Source of the DNA: Amnibacterium sp.
GTDB lineage: Bacteria; Actinomycetota; Actinomycetes; Actinomycetales; Microbacteriaceae
NCBI RefSeq assembly: GCF_025463795.1
Contig: NZ_JAODBE010000112.1
Span: 1 to 37,748 of the forward strand
DNA: 37,748 nucleotides
Direction: 5' to 3'
Made by a program: the position numbers and the translations under genes
Notes under the pieces: generated by a model
What the model was told of the DNA's origin: nothing
The model's input: only the letters and a program-made list of their open reading frames with translations
Database searches by the model: none
Part shown: positions 27,255 to 36,924 of the stretch, piece by piece
Position numbering within the stretch: position 1 is the first letter of the stretch
Layout: each line of letters begins with the position of its first letter

Positions 27255-28691
27255 TCAGGCGACGATGTGCATCGCACGCGCCGCGTCGGTGATCGCCCCG
27301 GAGAGCGACGGGTAGACGCTGAACGCCCGCGCCAGCTGATCCACGGTGAGCCGGTGCTCGACCGCGAGCGCGATGGGGAGGATGAGCTCGCTCGCCCGCG
27401 GCGCCACGATGACCCCGCCGATCACGGTGCCCGATCCGGTGCGAGCGAACAGCTTCACGAAGCCGTCCTTCAGCCCCTGCATCTTCGCGCGGGGGTTCTG
27501 GCTGAGCGGCAGCTTGTAGATCTCGCCCTGCGCGACGCCGTCCTCGATCTGGCGCTGCGTCCAGCCGACCGTCGCGATCTCCGGCTGCGTGAAGACGTTC
27601 GAGGTGACGTTGCGCAGCTCGAGCGGGGTCACCGCGTCGCCGAGCGCGTGGAAGACGGCGGTCCGGCCCTGCATCGAGGCGACGGAGGCGAGCGGCAGGG
27701 CGGTCGTGCAGTCCCCCGCCGCGTACACGGCCGGCTGCGACGTGCTCGCGACCCGGTTCACGCGGATGTGGCCCGAGGGCGCGAGCTGCACGCCCGCCTC
27801 CGCGAGGCCGATGCCCTCCGTGTTGGGCACCGACCCGACGGCCATGAGGCAGTGGCTGCCGCGCACCTCGCGGCCGTCGGAGAGGACCGCGACCACGCCG
27901 TCGCCGTCGCGGCGCACCGACGTGGCCCGGCTGCGGGAGAGCAGGTGCATGCCGCCACGGGTGAAGACGTCCTCGAGCACGGCGGCCGCGTCCGCGTCCT
28001 CCCCCGGCAGCACGCGGTCGCGGCTCGAGACCAGGGTGACCTCGCTGCCGAGCTGCATGTAGGCGGAGGCGAACTCGGCGCCGGTGACGCCGGAACCGAC
28101 GACGACGAGGTGCTCCGGCACCTCGTCGAGCTCGTACAGCTGGGTCCAGGTGAGGATGCGCTCGCCGTCGGGCATGGCGGTGGGCAGCTTGCGCGGACTG
28201 GACCCCGTGGCGATGACCACCGTGTCCGCCTCGATCTCGTCGAAGTCGTGCGCCGTGCGGCCCTTGCCGGTCGAGACGATCACCCGGCCCGGCGCGTCGA
28301 GGCGCCCCTCCCCGGTCACGATCCGCACGCCCGCCTGCTCGAGGTTGCCCCGCATGTCCTCGGACTGCTGCCGGGCGAGGGCCCGGACGCGGCGGTTGAT
28401 CGTCCCGAGGTTCACGGCGACGTCGGGGCGGCTGGCGCGGCCCGCCGAGTTCGGCACGGAGAACTGCACGCCGAGCTCGCCCGCGCTCGAGATCCCCTCG
28501 GTCGCCTCGGCCGTCGCGATCAAGGTCTTCGAGGGGACCACGTCGGTGAGCACGGCGGCGCCGCCGACGCCCTGGCGCTCGACGACCGTGACGTCGGCTC
28601 CGAGCTGGGCGCCGGCCAGCGCGGCCTCGTAGCCGCCGGGGCCGCCGCCGATCACCGCGATGCGCTGCTTGCGGTCGAACTCGTAGGGCAT
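27255..28691 (-). CDS. lpdA: NAD(P)H-quinone dehydrogenase, LpdA-like
   Basis: Flavoprotein of 478 aa in the pyridine nucleotide-disulfide reductase family. FAD site RIAVIGGGPGGYEAALAGAQ; NAD(P)-site VVVGSGVTGAEFASAYMQLG; second FAD strand VYAAGDCT. Where disulfide reductases have a CxxxxC pair it reads GVGGAAVLTDVVPSKTLI, with no cysteines, as in mycobacterial LpdA (Rv3303c), which reduces quinones rather than disulfides. The C-terminal dimer domain lacks the usual His-Glu pair of disulfide reductases (SVYPSLSGAITDAAR). ATG at 28691 stands 6 bases after CAGAAT. It is convergent with the carboxylase alpha gene, 20 bases apart, and divergent from punA. Confidence 0.9.
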   Translation of the reverse strand: MPYEFDRKQRIAVIGGGPGGYEAALAGAQLGADVTVVERQGVGGAAVLTDVVPSKTLIATAEATEGISSAGELGVQFSVPNSAGRASRPDVAVNLGTINRRVRALARQQSEDMRGNLEQAGVRIVTGEGRLDAPGRVIVSTGKGRTAHDFDEIEADTVVIATGSSPRKLPTAMPDGERILTWTQLYELDEVPEHLVVVGSGVTGAEFASAYMQLGSEVTLVSSRDRVLPGEDADAAAVLEDVFTRGGMHLLSRSRATSVRRDGDGVVAVLSDGREVRGSHCLMAVGSVPNTEGIGLAEAGVQLAPSGHIRVNRVASTSQPAVYAAGDCTTALPLASVASMQGRTAVFHALGDAVTPLELRNVTSNVFTQPEIATVGWTQRQIEDGVAQGEIYKLPLSQNPRAKMQGLKDGFVKLFARTGSGTVIGGVIVAPRASELILPIALAVEHRLTVDQLARAFSVYPSLSGAITDAARAMHIVA

Positions 28692-28697
28692 GGGGCC

Positions 28698-28703
28698 ATT
28701 CTG
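28698..28703 (-). promoter_or_regulatory. Candidate -10 box of lpdA (leaderless type)
   Basis: CAGAAT on the minus strand, six bases, then ATG. It differs from TANNNT in its first base, so support is weaker than for neighbours. Confidence 0.35.
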
Positions 28704-28732
28704 GCGGCTCGGGGCGCCGCGATCGGCGCTCG

Positions 28733-28738
28733 TAGCAT
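28733..28738 (+). promoter_or_regulatory. -10 box of punA (leaderless type)
   Basis: TAGCAT, six bases, then the ATG of punA. The lpdA box lies 29 bp away on the other strand, so the two promoters overlap. Confidence 0.55.
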
Positions 28739-28744
28739 TGCGGC

Positions 28745-29590
28745 ATGGCCGAGCCCTCCCTCGACGACCTCGAGACCCCACCCACCGCCGTCGCCGAGCT
28801 CGCCGCCGCGGCGCTCGCGGAACGCACCGGCGTCGCGCGGCACGACATCGCCCTCACCCTCGGCAGCGGCTGGGGGCGTGCGGCCGAGCGGCTCGGCCGC
28901 ACCGTCGCGGTCGTCTCGGCCGAGGACGTCCCCGGCTTCAGCGTCTCCGGCGTGCCGGGGCACTCCGGCACGCTCACCTCGATCGAACTCGAGCACGGCC
29001 TGCATGCGCTGGTCATCGGCGCCCGCACGCACTTCTACGAGGGCAGGGGCGTCCGCCGGGTCGTGCACAGCGTCCGCACCGCCGCCGTCGCGGGGGCGCG
29101 GGTGATGGTCCTCACGAACGGCGCCGGCGGCATCCGCCCGCACTGGACCCCCGGCACGCCGGTGCTCATCGACGACCACATCAACCTGACGGCCGCATCG
29201 CCCCTCGAGGGGGCCACCTTCGTCGACCTCACCGACCTGTACTCACGACGGCTGCGCGCGATCGCGCGCCGGGTCGATCCGAGCCTCGACGAGGGTGTGT
29301 ACGTGCAGTTCCGCGGGCCCCACTACGAGACGCCGGCCGAGGTGGCGATGGCGCGCACGATGGGCGGCTCGATCGTCGGCATGTCGACGGCCCTCGAGGC
29401 GATCGCAGCCAGGGAGTCGGGCGTGGAGGTGCTCGGGATGTCGCTCATCACGAACCTCGCCGCGGGCATCCAGTCCACGCCGCTCAGCCATGCGGAGGTG
29501 CTCGCCGCCGGCAAGGAGGCCGAGCCGCGGCTCGCCGATCTGCTCGCCCGCATCGTCGCAGCGATCGCCGACGACCTGGCGGCGGCGTGA
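28745..29590 (+). CDS. punA: Purine nucleoside phosphorylase (trimeric type)
   Basis: Splits (deoxy)inosine or guanosine with phosphate into base and (deoxy)ribose-1-phosphate (281 aa). Motifs of the trimeric class: IALTLGSGWGRAAERLG (phosphate site), PGFSVSGVPGHSGTL, ARTHFYEGRGVRRVV, LTNGAGGI, DDHINLTAASPLEG, YVQFRGPHYETPAEVAM, GMSTALEAIAARESGVEVLG and ITNLAAG. Its TGA overlaps the GTG of the phospho-sugar mutase gene, so the pentose-1-phosphate it makes is passed to an enzyme made from the same mRNA. ATG at 28745, 6 bases after TAGCAT. Divergent from lpdA. Confidence 0.95.
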   Translation: MAEPSLDDLETPPTAVAELAAAALAERTGVARHDIALTLGSGWGRAAERLGRTVAVVSAEDVPGFSVSGVPGHSGTLTSIELEHGLHALVIGARTHFYEGRGVRRVVHSVRTAAVAGARVMVLTNGAGGIRPHWTPGTPVLIDDHINLTAASPLEGATFVDLTDLYSRRLRAIARRVDPSLDEGVYVQFRGPHYETPAEVAMARTMGGSIVGMSTALEAIAARESGVEVLGMSLITNLAAGIQSTPLSHAEVLAAGKEAEPRLADLLARIVAAIADDLAAA

Positions 29591-31233
29591 GCGGGGACCT
29601 GCGTGCCGCCGCCGAGGCGTGGCTCGCGATCGATCCGGATCCGGACACCGTCGCGGAGCTCCGGGGCCTGCTCGACGCGCGCGACGACGCGGCGCTGGCC
29701 GACCGGTTCGGCGCACGCCTCGAGTTCGGCACCGCCGGTCTCCGCGGTGCCCTCGGCGCCGGACCCCACCGGATGAACCGCGTCGTCGTGCTGCGCACGT
29801 CGGCCGCACTCGCCCGCTTCCTCGCGACCCGCACCGACCGGCCGTCCGTCGTGGTCGGCCACGACGCCCGACACAAGTCCGACGTCTTCGCCCGCGACGC
29901 GGCGGAAGCGCTCGCCGCGGCTGGCGTCGCCGTCACGCTGCTGCCGCGCGCCCTGCCGACGCCGGTCCTCGCCTTCGCGGTGCGGGATCTCGGCGCGAGC
30001 GCCGGCGTGATGATCACCGCGTCCCACAACCCGGCGCCCGACAACGGCTACAAGCTCTACCTCGGTGGGCCGGACGCCGGCTCGCAGCTCGTGAGCCCGG
30101 ACGACGGGCGCATGCTGGAGCAGATCGACGCGGTCACGGCCGAGGGCGGCCTGCCGCCGCGGTCGGCCGCCGTGACGCTCGCCGGGGACGACCTCGTCGG
30201 GCGGTACGTGACCGCGACGGCCCGGCTCGCGGCCGGCGTGCACGGGGACCTGGCGTGGGTGTACACCCCGATGCACGGCGTGGGCCTCGCCACGGTGCGC
30301 CAGGTGCTGGCGGCCGCCGGGCTGCCGGATCCGGTCGTCGTGCTGTCGCAGGCGGATCCGGACCCCGACTTCCCCACCGCGCCGTTCCCGAACCCCGAGG
30401 AGCCGGGCACCCTCGATGCGGCCTTCGCGGCCGCCAGGGAGTCGCACGCCGTGCTCGTGCTCGCGAACGACCCGGACGCCGATCGCCTCGCGGTCGCGAT
30501 CCCGGACGGCGACGGCGGCTGGCGGCGCCTCAGCGGCAACGAGACGGGCCTGCTGCTCGGCTGGACCATCGCGTCGACGACCGGCGCCGCCGGCGGGACG
30601 CTCGCGACCTCGATCGTCTCGACGCCCGGCCTCGAGCGGATCGCGGACCGGTTCGGGTTCCTCTTCAGCCGCACGCTGACCGGCTTCAAGTGGATCTCCC
30701 GCGCTCCCGCGCTGCTGTTCGGGTTCGAGGAGGCGCTCGGCTACCTCGTCGATCCCGACACGGTGCACGACAAGGACGGCATCTCCGCGCTCGTCGTCGT
30801 CCTCCGTGAGGCGGCGCGGCTCGCGGCGGAGGGCCGGACCCTCGGGAACCGGCTCGCGGAGATCGAGGCCGCGATCGGCCGGTTCGACTCCGACCAGATC
30901 TCGCTCCGCGTCGCCGACCTGGCCGAGATCGACCGGATCATGGCACGGCTCCGCGATGCACCGCCGAAGGACGTCGGCGGGCTTGCGGTCGACTCGATCG
31001 ACGACCTCAGGGACGGCGCGGAGGGGCTGCCGCCGTCGGACGTGCTGCGGTTCGCCCTCGCCGGCGGCGCGCGCCTCGTCGTGCGGCCGAGCGGCACCGA
31101 GCCGAAGCTGAAGGCCTACCTCGACGTGTGGTCGGAGGCGGCGACCCCGGCGGCCCGGCGCGCGGAGACGGACGCGAAGCTGTCAGCCCTGCGCGAGGGC
31201 ACCCACGCCCTCCTCACACCCTCCTCGGATTGA
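29587..31233 (+). CDS. Phospho-sugar mutase (phosphopentomutase/phosphoglucomutase family)
   Basis: Alpha-D-phosphohexomutase family protein of 548 aa. Order of motifs: FGTAGLRGALGAGPHRMN (sugar-phosphate entry), VGHDARHKSD, ASAGVMITASHNPAPDNGYK (the phospho-serine loop), LANDPDADRLAVAIP (metal site), FGFEEALGY, and RPSGTEPKLKAYLD (phosphate-binding end). Coupling to the nucleoside phosphorylase by GTGA suggests that it turns ribose- or deoxyribose-1-phosphate into the 5-phosphate, though a glucose or mannose phosphate role is possible. GTG at 29587 is favoured because of that overlap and the normal length. Confidence 0.9.
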   Translation: MSGDLRAAAEAWLAIDPDPDTVAELRGLLDARDDAALADRFGARLEFGTAGLRGALGAGPHRMNRVVVLRTSAALARFLATRTDRPSVVVGHDARHKSDVFARDAAEALAAAGVAVTLLPRALPTPVLAFAVRDLGASAGVMITASHNPAPDNGYKLYLGGPDAGSQLVSPDDGRMLEQIDAVTAEGGLPPRSAAVTLAGDDLVGRYVTATARLAAGVHGDLAWVYTPMHGVGLATVRQVLAAAGLPDPVVVLSQADPDPDFPTAPFPNPEEPGTLDAAFAAARESHAVLVLANDPDADRLAVAIPDGDGGWRRLSGNETGLLLGWTIASTTGAAGGTLATSIVSTPGLERIADRFGFLFSRTLTGFKWISRAPALLFGFEEALGYLVDPDTVHDKDGISALVVVLREAARLAAEGRTLGNRLAEIEAAIGRFDSDQISLRVADLAEIDRIMARLRDAPPKDVGGLAVDSIDDLRDGAEGLPPSDVLRFALAGGARLVVRPSGTEPKLKAYLDVWSEAATPAARRAETDAKLSALREGTHALLTPSSD

Positions 31234-31244
31234 GAGTCGCCACG

Positions 31245-31277
31245 TTCTGCGGTCATGGCACGGATATGACTGCAGAA
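31245..31277. terminator. Hairpin between convergent genes, probable bidirectional end
   Basis: TTCTGCGGTCAT (31245-31256) and ATGACTGCAGAA (31266-31277) pair over 12 bp with one wobble and a 9-base loop. It lies 12 bases after the mutase stop and 33 bases beyond the stop of the opposing PTS IIB gene. No T-run, so factor-independent ending is uncertain. Confidence 0.5.
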
Positions 31278-31309
31278 ACCGGGAGCTCGGAGGGGAGGGA
31301 GGGGCGGGG

Positions 31310-31591
31310 TCACTCGCCGAGGGCGTCGCCGAGCTTCTCGGTCAGCTCCTCCTGATCGAGGATGTTCTGGATGACGATCACCTGCGCGTAGGTGCGCCCG
31401 ATGTGCTTCACATGCTCCGGCGTCGCGAGGATCACCTGCACGTCCTCGGCGAGCTCGTGCACGTGGTCCACGTCCGTCGCGACGACCTCGGCGTCGATCC
31501 CGAGCCGGCCGAGCGCCCGCGAGGCGGACACCCGCAGGATCTCGCTCGTGCCGACGCCCGCGCCGCAGATGGTGAGGATCTTCACTGTCAC
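31310..31591 (-). CDS. PTS system EIIB component, lone
   Basis: Protein of 93 aa starting MTVKILTICGAGVGTSEILR: a phosphate loop with phospho-accepting Cys9, of the lactose/ascorbate (SgaB/UlaB-like) EIIB fold. The rest (VVATDVDHVHELAEDVQVIL and VIVIQNILDQEELTEKL) fits a complete single domain. It would carry phosphate from EIIA to a sugar entering through EIIC, but neither EIIA nor EIIC is in this window. It starts 1 base after the adenosine deaminase stop, so it is the third gene of deoA-add-EIIB. GTG at 31591; a GTG two codons later is possible. A regulatory role inside nucleoside use is conceivable. Confidence 0.86.
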   Translation of the reverse strand: MTVKILTICGAGVGTSEILRVSASRALGRLGIDAEVVATDVDHVHELAEDVQVILATPEHVKHIGRTYAQVIVIQNILDQEELTEKLGDALGE

Positions 31592-31592
31592 G

Positions 31593-32708
31593 TCAGATCG
31601 CCTCGAATCCGCGGGTGAGGGTGTCGCCGAGCTCGTCGCGGTCCTCGAGCGGCAGGAAGGCCGCCTCGGCCGCGTTCAGCTGGAAGGTGAGCAGGTCGTC
31701 GAGGTCGTAGTCGAACGCCTCCGTGAGCAGCGCCAGCTCCTTGGAGAGGCTCGTGTCGCTCATGAGCCGGTTGTCGGTGTTCACGGTCACCCGGAAGCCG
31801 AGCTGGTACAGCAGGTCGAACGGGTGGTCCTCGAGCCGATCGCCCCACGCGGCGATCGCGCCGGTCTGCAGGTTCGACTGCGGTGACAGCTCGAGCGGGA
31901 TCTGCCGGTCGCGGACCCACCGCGCGAGCCGCCCGACGGTCACGTAGGAGTTGTCCTGGTCCTCGCGCTCGAGCACGAGGTCCTCCGCGATCCGCACCCC
32001 GTGGCCGAGCCGCAGCGCGCGGCCGTCGACGAGGGCCGAGCGGATGGAGTCGAGCCCGTCGGCCTCGCCCGCGTGCACGGTGGCGGGGAAGCAGTGCTCG
32101 GCGAGGAAGTCGAAGGCGATGCGGTGCCGCGACGGCGGGAAGCCGGCCTCGGCGCCCGCGATGTCGAAGCCCACCGCACCGTGGTCGCGGTGCCGGAGCG
32201 CGAGCTCGGCGATCTCGAGGGCGCGGTCGTTGTGCCGCATCGCGGTGATCAGCTGCCCGACGCGGATGCCGTGCCCGTCCTGCCGCACGGCCTCGACGCC
32301 CTGCTCGAGGCCCGCCTGCACGGCCTCGACCGCTTGATCGAGGGTCAGGCCGCCCGTCAGGTGCTGCTCGGGCGCCCACCGGACCTCGCCGTAGACGACG
32401 CCGTCGGCGGCGAGGTCGAGCACGTACTCGCGGGCCACCCTGGAGAGCTGCGCCGCGGTCTGCATGACCGCGGTGGTGACGTCGAAGGTCGTCAGGTAGT
32501 CGACGAGCGATCCGGAGTCGGCCTGCTCGTGGAACCACGTGTCGAGCGCCGGCGGGTCGGTCTCGGGGAGGTCGATCCCCGCCTCATCCGCGAGCTCGAC
32601 GATCGTCGTGGCGCGGAGGGCGCCGTCGAGGTGGTCGTGCAGCGACACCTTCGGCAGGCGCGCGGCGTCCACGTCGTTCCACAGCAACCACCCTGAAGCC
32701 CCCGGCAC
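31593..32708 (-). CDS. add: Adenosine deaminase
   Basis: Zinc enzyme turning (deoxy)adenosine into (deoxy)inosine (371 aa). VSLHDHLDGALR holds the two metal His (24, 26); VHAGEADGLDSIRSAL and LRLGHGVRI carry the catalytic Glu and His; VNTDNRLMSDTSLSKE holds the metal Asp and is typical of the actinobacterial form. Its product is the substrate of the nucleoside phosphorylase across the hairpin. The GTG at 32708 lies 6 bases after TAGCCT, and that box overlaps the stop codon of deoA. Followed at 1 base by EIIB. Confidence 0.94.
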   Translation of the reverse strand: MPGASGWLLWNDVDAARLPKVSLHDHLDGALRATTIVELADEAGIDLPETDPPALDTWFHEQADSGSLVDYLTTFDVTTAVMQTAAQLSRVAREYVLDLAADGVVYGEVRWAPEQHLTGGLTLDQAVEAVQAGLEQGVEAVRQDGHGIRVGQLITAMRHNDRALEIAELALRHRDHGAVGFDIAGAEAGFPPSRHRIAFDFLAEHCFPATVHAGEADGLDSIRSALVDGRALRLGHGVRIAEDLVLEREDQDNSYVTVGRLARWVRDRQIPLELSPQSNLQTGAIAAWGDRLEDHPFDLLYQLGFRVTVNTDNRLMSDTSLSKELALLTEAFDYDLDDLLTFQLNAAEAAFLPLEDRDELGDTLTRGFEAI

Positions 32709-32717
32709 GGGCTCAGG

Positions 32718-34049
<1,332 letters not shown>

Positions 34050-34056
34050 GCCCGTC

Positions 34057-34062
34057 ACGGTA
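34057..34062 (-). promoter_or_regulatory. -10 box of deoA (leaderless type)
   Basis: TACCGT on the minus strand, seven bases, then GTG at 34049. It overlaps the alternative upstream GTG. Confidence 0.45.
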
Positions 34063-34068
34063 GCCGGG

Positions 34069-35258
34069 TCAGGTCAGGGCCCCGGCGACGACGACGCCCC
34101 GGCTGACCACCGCCACGATCTCCTCGACCCGCAGGGCGTCGAGGTCCTCCCACGGCCGGCGCCGCAGCAGGACGAGGTCCGCCTTCGCCCCGGGCCGCAG
34201 GCGCCCGAGGTCCTCCCGGCCGAGAGCTCGCGCGGCCGCCGACGTAGCGGCGACGAGCGCTCGCTCCGCGTCCCAGCCGAACAGGTCGGCCATGCGGCGC
34301 ACCTCCGTCATCTGCTCGCCGAAGCGCACGTGGAAGCCGTTCGCATCGGTGCCGAGGACGAAGTCGACCCCGCGCCGGGCGGCGTCGACGAGCCGCGGGT
34401 CCCGCTGATCCAGCAGCTCGCCGGCCTTCGCGGCCTGATCGGCGGACGCGCCGCGTCCCTCGGCGATCCGGTCGTTGATGAGCAGCGTCGGCGCGATCGG
34501 GATGCCGCGGCGCACGACGGCCTCGGCCTGCTCGCCGGTGATCAGTGTGCCGTGCTCGATCGAGTCGACACCCTGCTGGAGGGCGATGCGGATGCCCTCC
34601 TCCGTATGCGCGTGCGCCGCGACCCGCATCCCGAGCGCGTGCGCCTCGTCGACGATCGCCCCGATCTCCTCCGGGTGTGGTTGCGCCACGCGGCACGGTC
34701 CCCGACCGACAGGACGCCGCCGCTCGTCGCGATCTTGATCCCGTCGGCGCCGGCCCGCGCCCAGTGCCGGACCAGCCTCCGGCACTCGTCGGGCCCGTCC
34801 GCGACCGGCGGCCGGTTCGCGATCGCGGCCGGCGTGACGAGGTCGGCGTGGCCGGCGGTCATGCCGACCATGCCGTACGCGAGCAGTCGCGGCCCGGGCA
34901 CCACCCCCGCGTCGAGCGCGCGGCGGAGCGAGAACTGCATGTCGTCGGCCGCGAGGTCGCGCAGCGTCGTCACACCGCCGGCGAGCGCGGCCCGCGCGTT
35001 CGCGAGCCCGTGCAGCACGCGCTCCTCCGGCCGGGTGACGAGCGGCCAGGTGAGGAAGTCGACCGCCGCGCCGGTGGACTGGCCGATGAGGTGCACGTGC
35101 GTGTCGATCAGGCCGGGGATCGCGGCGCAGCGGGCCGTCGGCGCCGGCTCGACGGCGTCCACGACCGCGTCGGCCCCGACGGCGCGGAGGCGCAGTTCCA
35201 CCGGCCCGCGGACGCGTTCGCCGTCCCAGAGCTCGACGCCGGCGATCCGCTCGAGCAT
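34069..35258 (-). pseudogene. Amidohydrolase gene interrupted by a frameshift
   Basis: Two frames together give one metal-dependent hydrolase of about 396 aa. The 5' part starts ATG (35258, after GGGAGGGCGGGC) as MLERIAGVELWDGERV and has AAIPGLIDTHVHLIGQSTG with the HxH metal site, TTLRDLAADD and GADGIKIATSGGVLSVGDRA, up to AAWRNHT. The 3' part, one base off, begins PEEIGAIVDEAHALGMRVAA with HAHTEEGIRIAL, VDSIEHGT and DFVLGTDANGFHVRFGE, to the stop at 34069. The switch is at the GGG at 34673-34675: one more base there would restore NHTPEEI. So it is a single-base deletion in a C/G run, either real or a sequencing error. The substrate is unknown; neighbours suggest a nucleoside or peptide-like compound. 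Confidence 0.85.
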
Positions 35259-35296
35259 GCCCGCCCTCCCGTCGGATCGATCCTTCCACCCGCTCC

Positions 35297-35302
35297 TACG
35301 AT
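35297..35302 (+). promoter_or_regulatory. -10 box of the plus-strand amidohydrolase (leaderless type)
   Basis: TACGAT, six bases, then the GTG at 35309. Confidence 0.5.
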
Positions 35303-35308
35303 GAGCGG

Positions 35309-36724
35309 GTGACGGACGCCGACCCCCTGGCCCATCCCTCCCCCTCGCTCGTGATCACGGGGGCGACCGTGCTCACGCACACGGAGCCGGCGGCGCCCGG
35401 CTACCCGGACTCCCCCGGCGCCCTCCGGGCGAAGGCGGTGCTGCTGCCGGACCACGCGATCGGCGTCGTGGAGGGTGCGATCGCCTGGGTGGTGCCCACG
35501 AAGGACCTCACCGACGACGACTTGCGCGGCGCCGAGGTTCTCGACGCCCGGGGGCACGTGGCGATCCCTGGCCTCATCAACTGCCACACGCACTCGGCGA
35601 TGACGATGTTCCGGTCGGCGGCGGAGGACGTGCCGACCTCGTCGTGGTTCAACGACCACATCTGGCCGATGGAGGTGAACCTCACCCCCCGCGACGTCGC
35701 GCTCGGGGCCCGGCTCGCGATCGGCGAGATGCTGCTCGCCGGCGTCACCACCTTCGCCGACCACTACTTCTCGATGGACGAGATCGCCCGCGAGGTGGAG
35801 TCCTCGGGCATCCGTGCGCTGCTCGCCCCGACGTACTTCTCCTCCGAGGGCCCGGCCGGGCTCGAGCGCTCGGCGGCGTTCGCCGAGGAGTGGCACGGCC
35901 GGGCCGACGGCCGCATCACCGCCGCCATGGGTCCGCACGCCACGTACACGGTGAACGACGCGGACCTGACGCGGACGGCGGAGGTCGCGTCCCGGCTCGG
36001 CGTGCTCACGCACATCCATGCGGCCGAGGGCATGAACCAGACGGAGTCGAGCCTCGCCTCCCGGGGGATGACGCCGATGCAGGTGCTGCACGACACGGGC
36101 CTGCTCGACTCGGGCGTGCTCATCGCCCACGGCGCGGGCATCACCGAGGACGACCTGCGCTGGCTGTCGCCCAGGGCGGACCGGATCGGCGTCGCCTGCT
36201 GCGACAAGGTCTACCTGAAGCACGCGCAGGGCAGCACCACACCGGTGCGGCTGCTGCACGACGGCGGCGTGCCGGTCGGCGTCGGCACGGACGGCCCCGG
36301 CTCGCACAACACCCTCGACGTGCTCGAGAGCATGCGGATGCTGTCCCTCGTGGAGAAGGACAAGGCGCGGGACGCCACCTGGCTCACCTCGGCGCACGCG
36401 CTCGACCTCGCCACCCGCCAGAGCGCGCTCACGGTCGGGCAGGGCGGCCGCATCGGCGCCCTGCTGCCCGGCCATCGGGCCGACATCGCCCTGATCGACC
36501 TGTCCGGTCCGCACCTCCAGCCGATGCACGACCTCCCGGCCGCGCTCGTGCTCAGCGTGAAGTCGACCGACGTGCGCACGGTCGTCGTGGACGGCCGGGT
36601 GGTCGTCCACGACGGCCGCCTCGTCGACCTCGACCTCACCGAGGCGATCGAGGAGCTCAACCGGCGCGTGCCCGAGCTCCGTGACACGTCCCACGGACGC
36701 CGCATCCAGGACTACGACCCCTGA
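35309..36724 (+). CDS. Amidohydrolase / cytosine-SAH-deaminase-like (TRZ/ATZ family)
   Basis: Metal-dependent deaminase-type hydrolase of 471 aa. VAIPGLINCHTHSAMTMFRS has the HxH metal pair; LTHIHAAEGMNQTESS and LIAHGAGITEDDLRWL supply the next His residues, and VGVGTDGPGSHNTLDVLESM the metal Asp. This order fits 5-methylthioadenosine/S-adenosylhomocysteine deaminases and chlorohydrolase relatives. Within a nucleoside salvage cluster an adenosine-like or guanine-like substrate is likely but not proven. The GTG at 35309 lies 6 bases after TACGAT; the gene is divergent from the frameshifted amidohydrolase. The C-terminal strand (DVRTVVVDGRVVVHDGRLVD) is complete. Confidence 0.9.
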   Translation: MTDADPLAHPSPSLVITGATVLTHTEPAAPGYPDSPGALRAKAVLLPDHAIGVVEGAIAWVVPTKDLTDDDLRGAEVLDARGHVAIPGLINCHTHSAMTMFRSAAEDVPTSSWFNDHIWPMEVNLTPRDVALGARLAIGEMLLAGVTTFADHYFSMDEIAREVESSGIRALLAPTYFSSEGPAGLERSAAFAEEWHGRADGRITAAMGPHATYTVNDADLTRTAEVASRLGVLTHIHAAEGMNQTESSLASRGMTPMQVLHDTGLLDSGVLIAHGAGITEDDLRWLSPRADRIGVACCDKVYLKHAQGSTTPVRLLHDGGVPVGVGTDGPGSHNTLDVLESMRMLSLVEKDKARDATWLTSAHALDLATRQSALTVGQGGRIGALLPGHRADIALIDLSGPHLQPMHDLPAALVLSVKSTDVRTVVVDGRVVVHDGRLVDLDLTEAIEELNRRVPELRDTSHGRRIQDYDP

Positions 36725-36886
36725 TGCGCTGCTACGGCCATGGCCACCCGGGCGCGCGGGAACGGGAAGCGACGCTCGTGCCCGAGCGTCGCCGCGACGC
36801 CGGCGCGCCCTTCTCGACGCCGGCGGCGAGGAATCGATGCGGGGTGCTCGCCGACCCCCTGCGCTGACGCCGGGGGACGGACGTCC

Positions 36887-36892
36887 TACGCT
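36887..36892 (+). promoter_or_regulatory. Candidate -10 box of the TPR regulator gene
   Basis: TACGCT, about 33 bases before the ATG, which would give a leader of about 25 bases carrying GGAGG. Confidence 0.4.
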
Positions 36893-36924
36893 CGGCCTCA
36901 CGAGGCGTCTGGAGGCGGTCCGCG

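Noticed and set aside
27255-28691. Damaged dihydrolipoamide dehydrogenase because the redox Cys pair is missing
   Set aside because: Absence of the pair is normal for the LpdA quinone dehydrogenase group; the rest of the protein is intact.
36853-36876. Another CCCC...GGGG regulator site before the TPR gene
   Set aside because: The C-run and G-run are 13 bases apart, unlike the 4-5 base spacing of the other sites.
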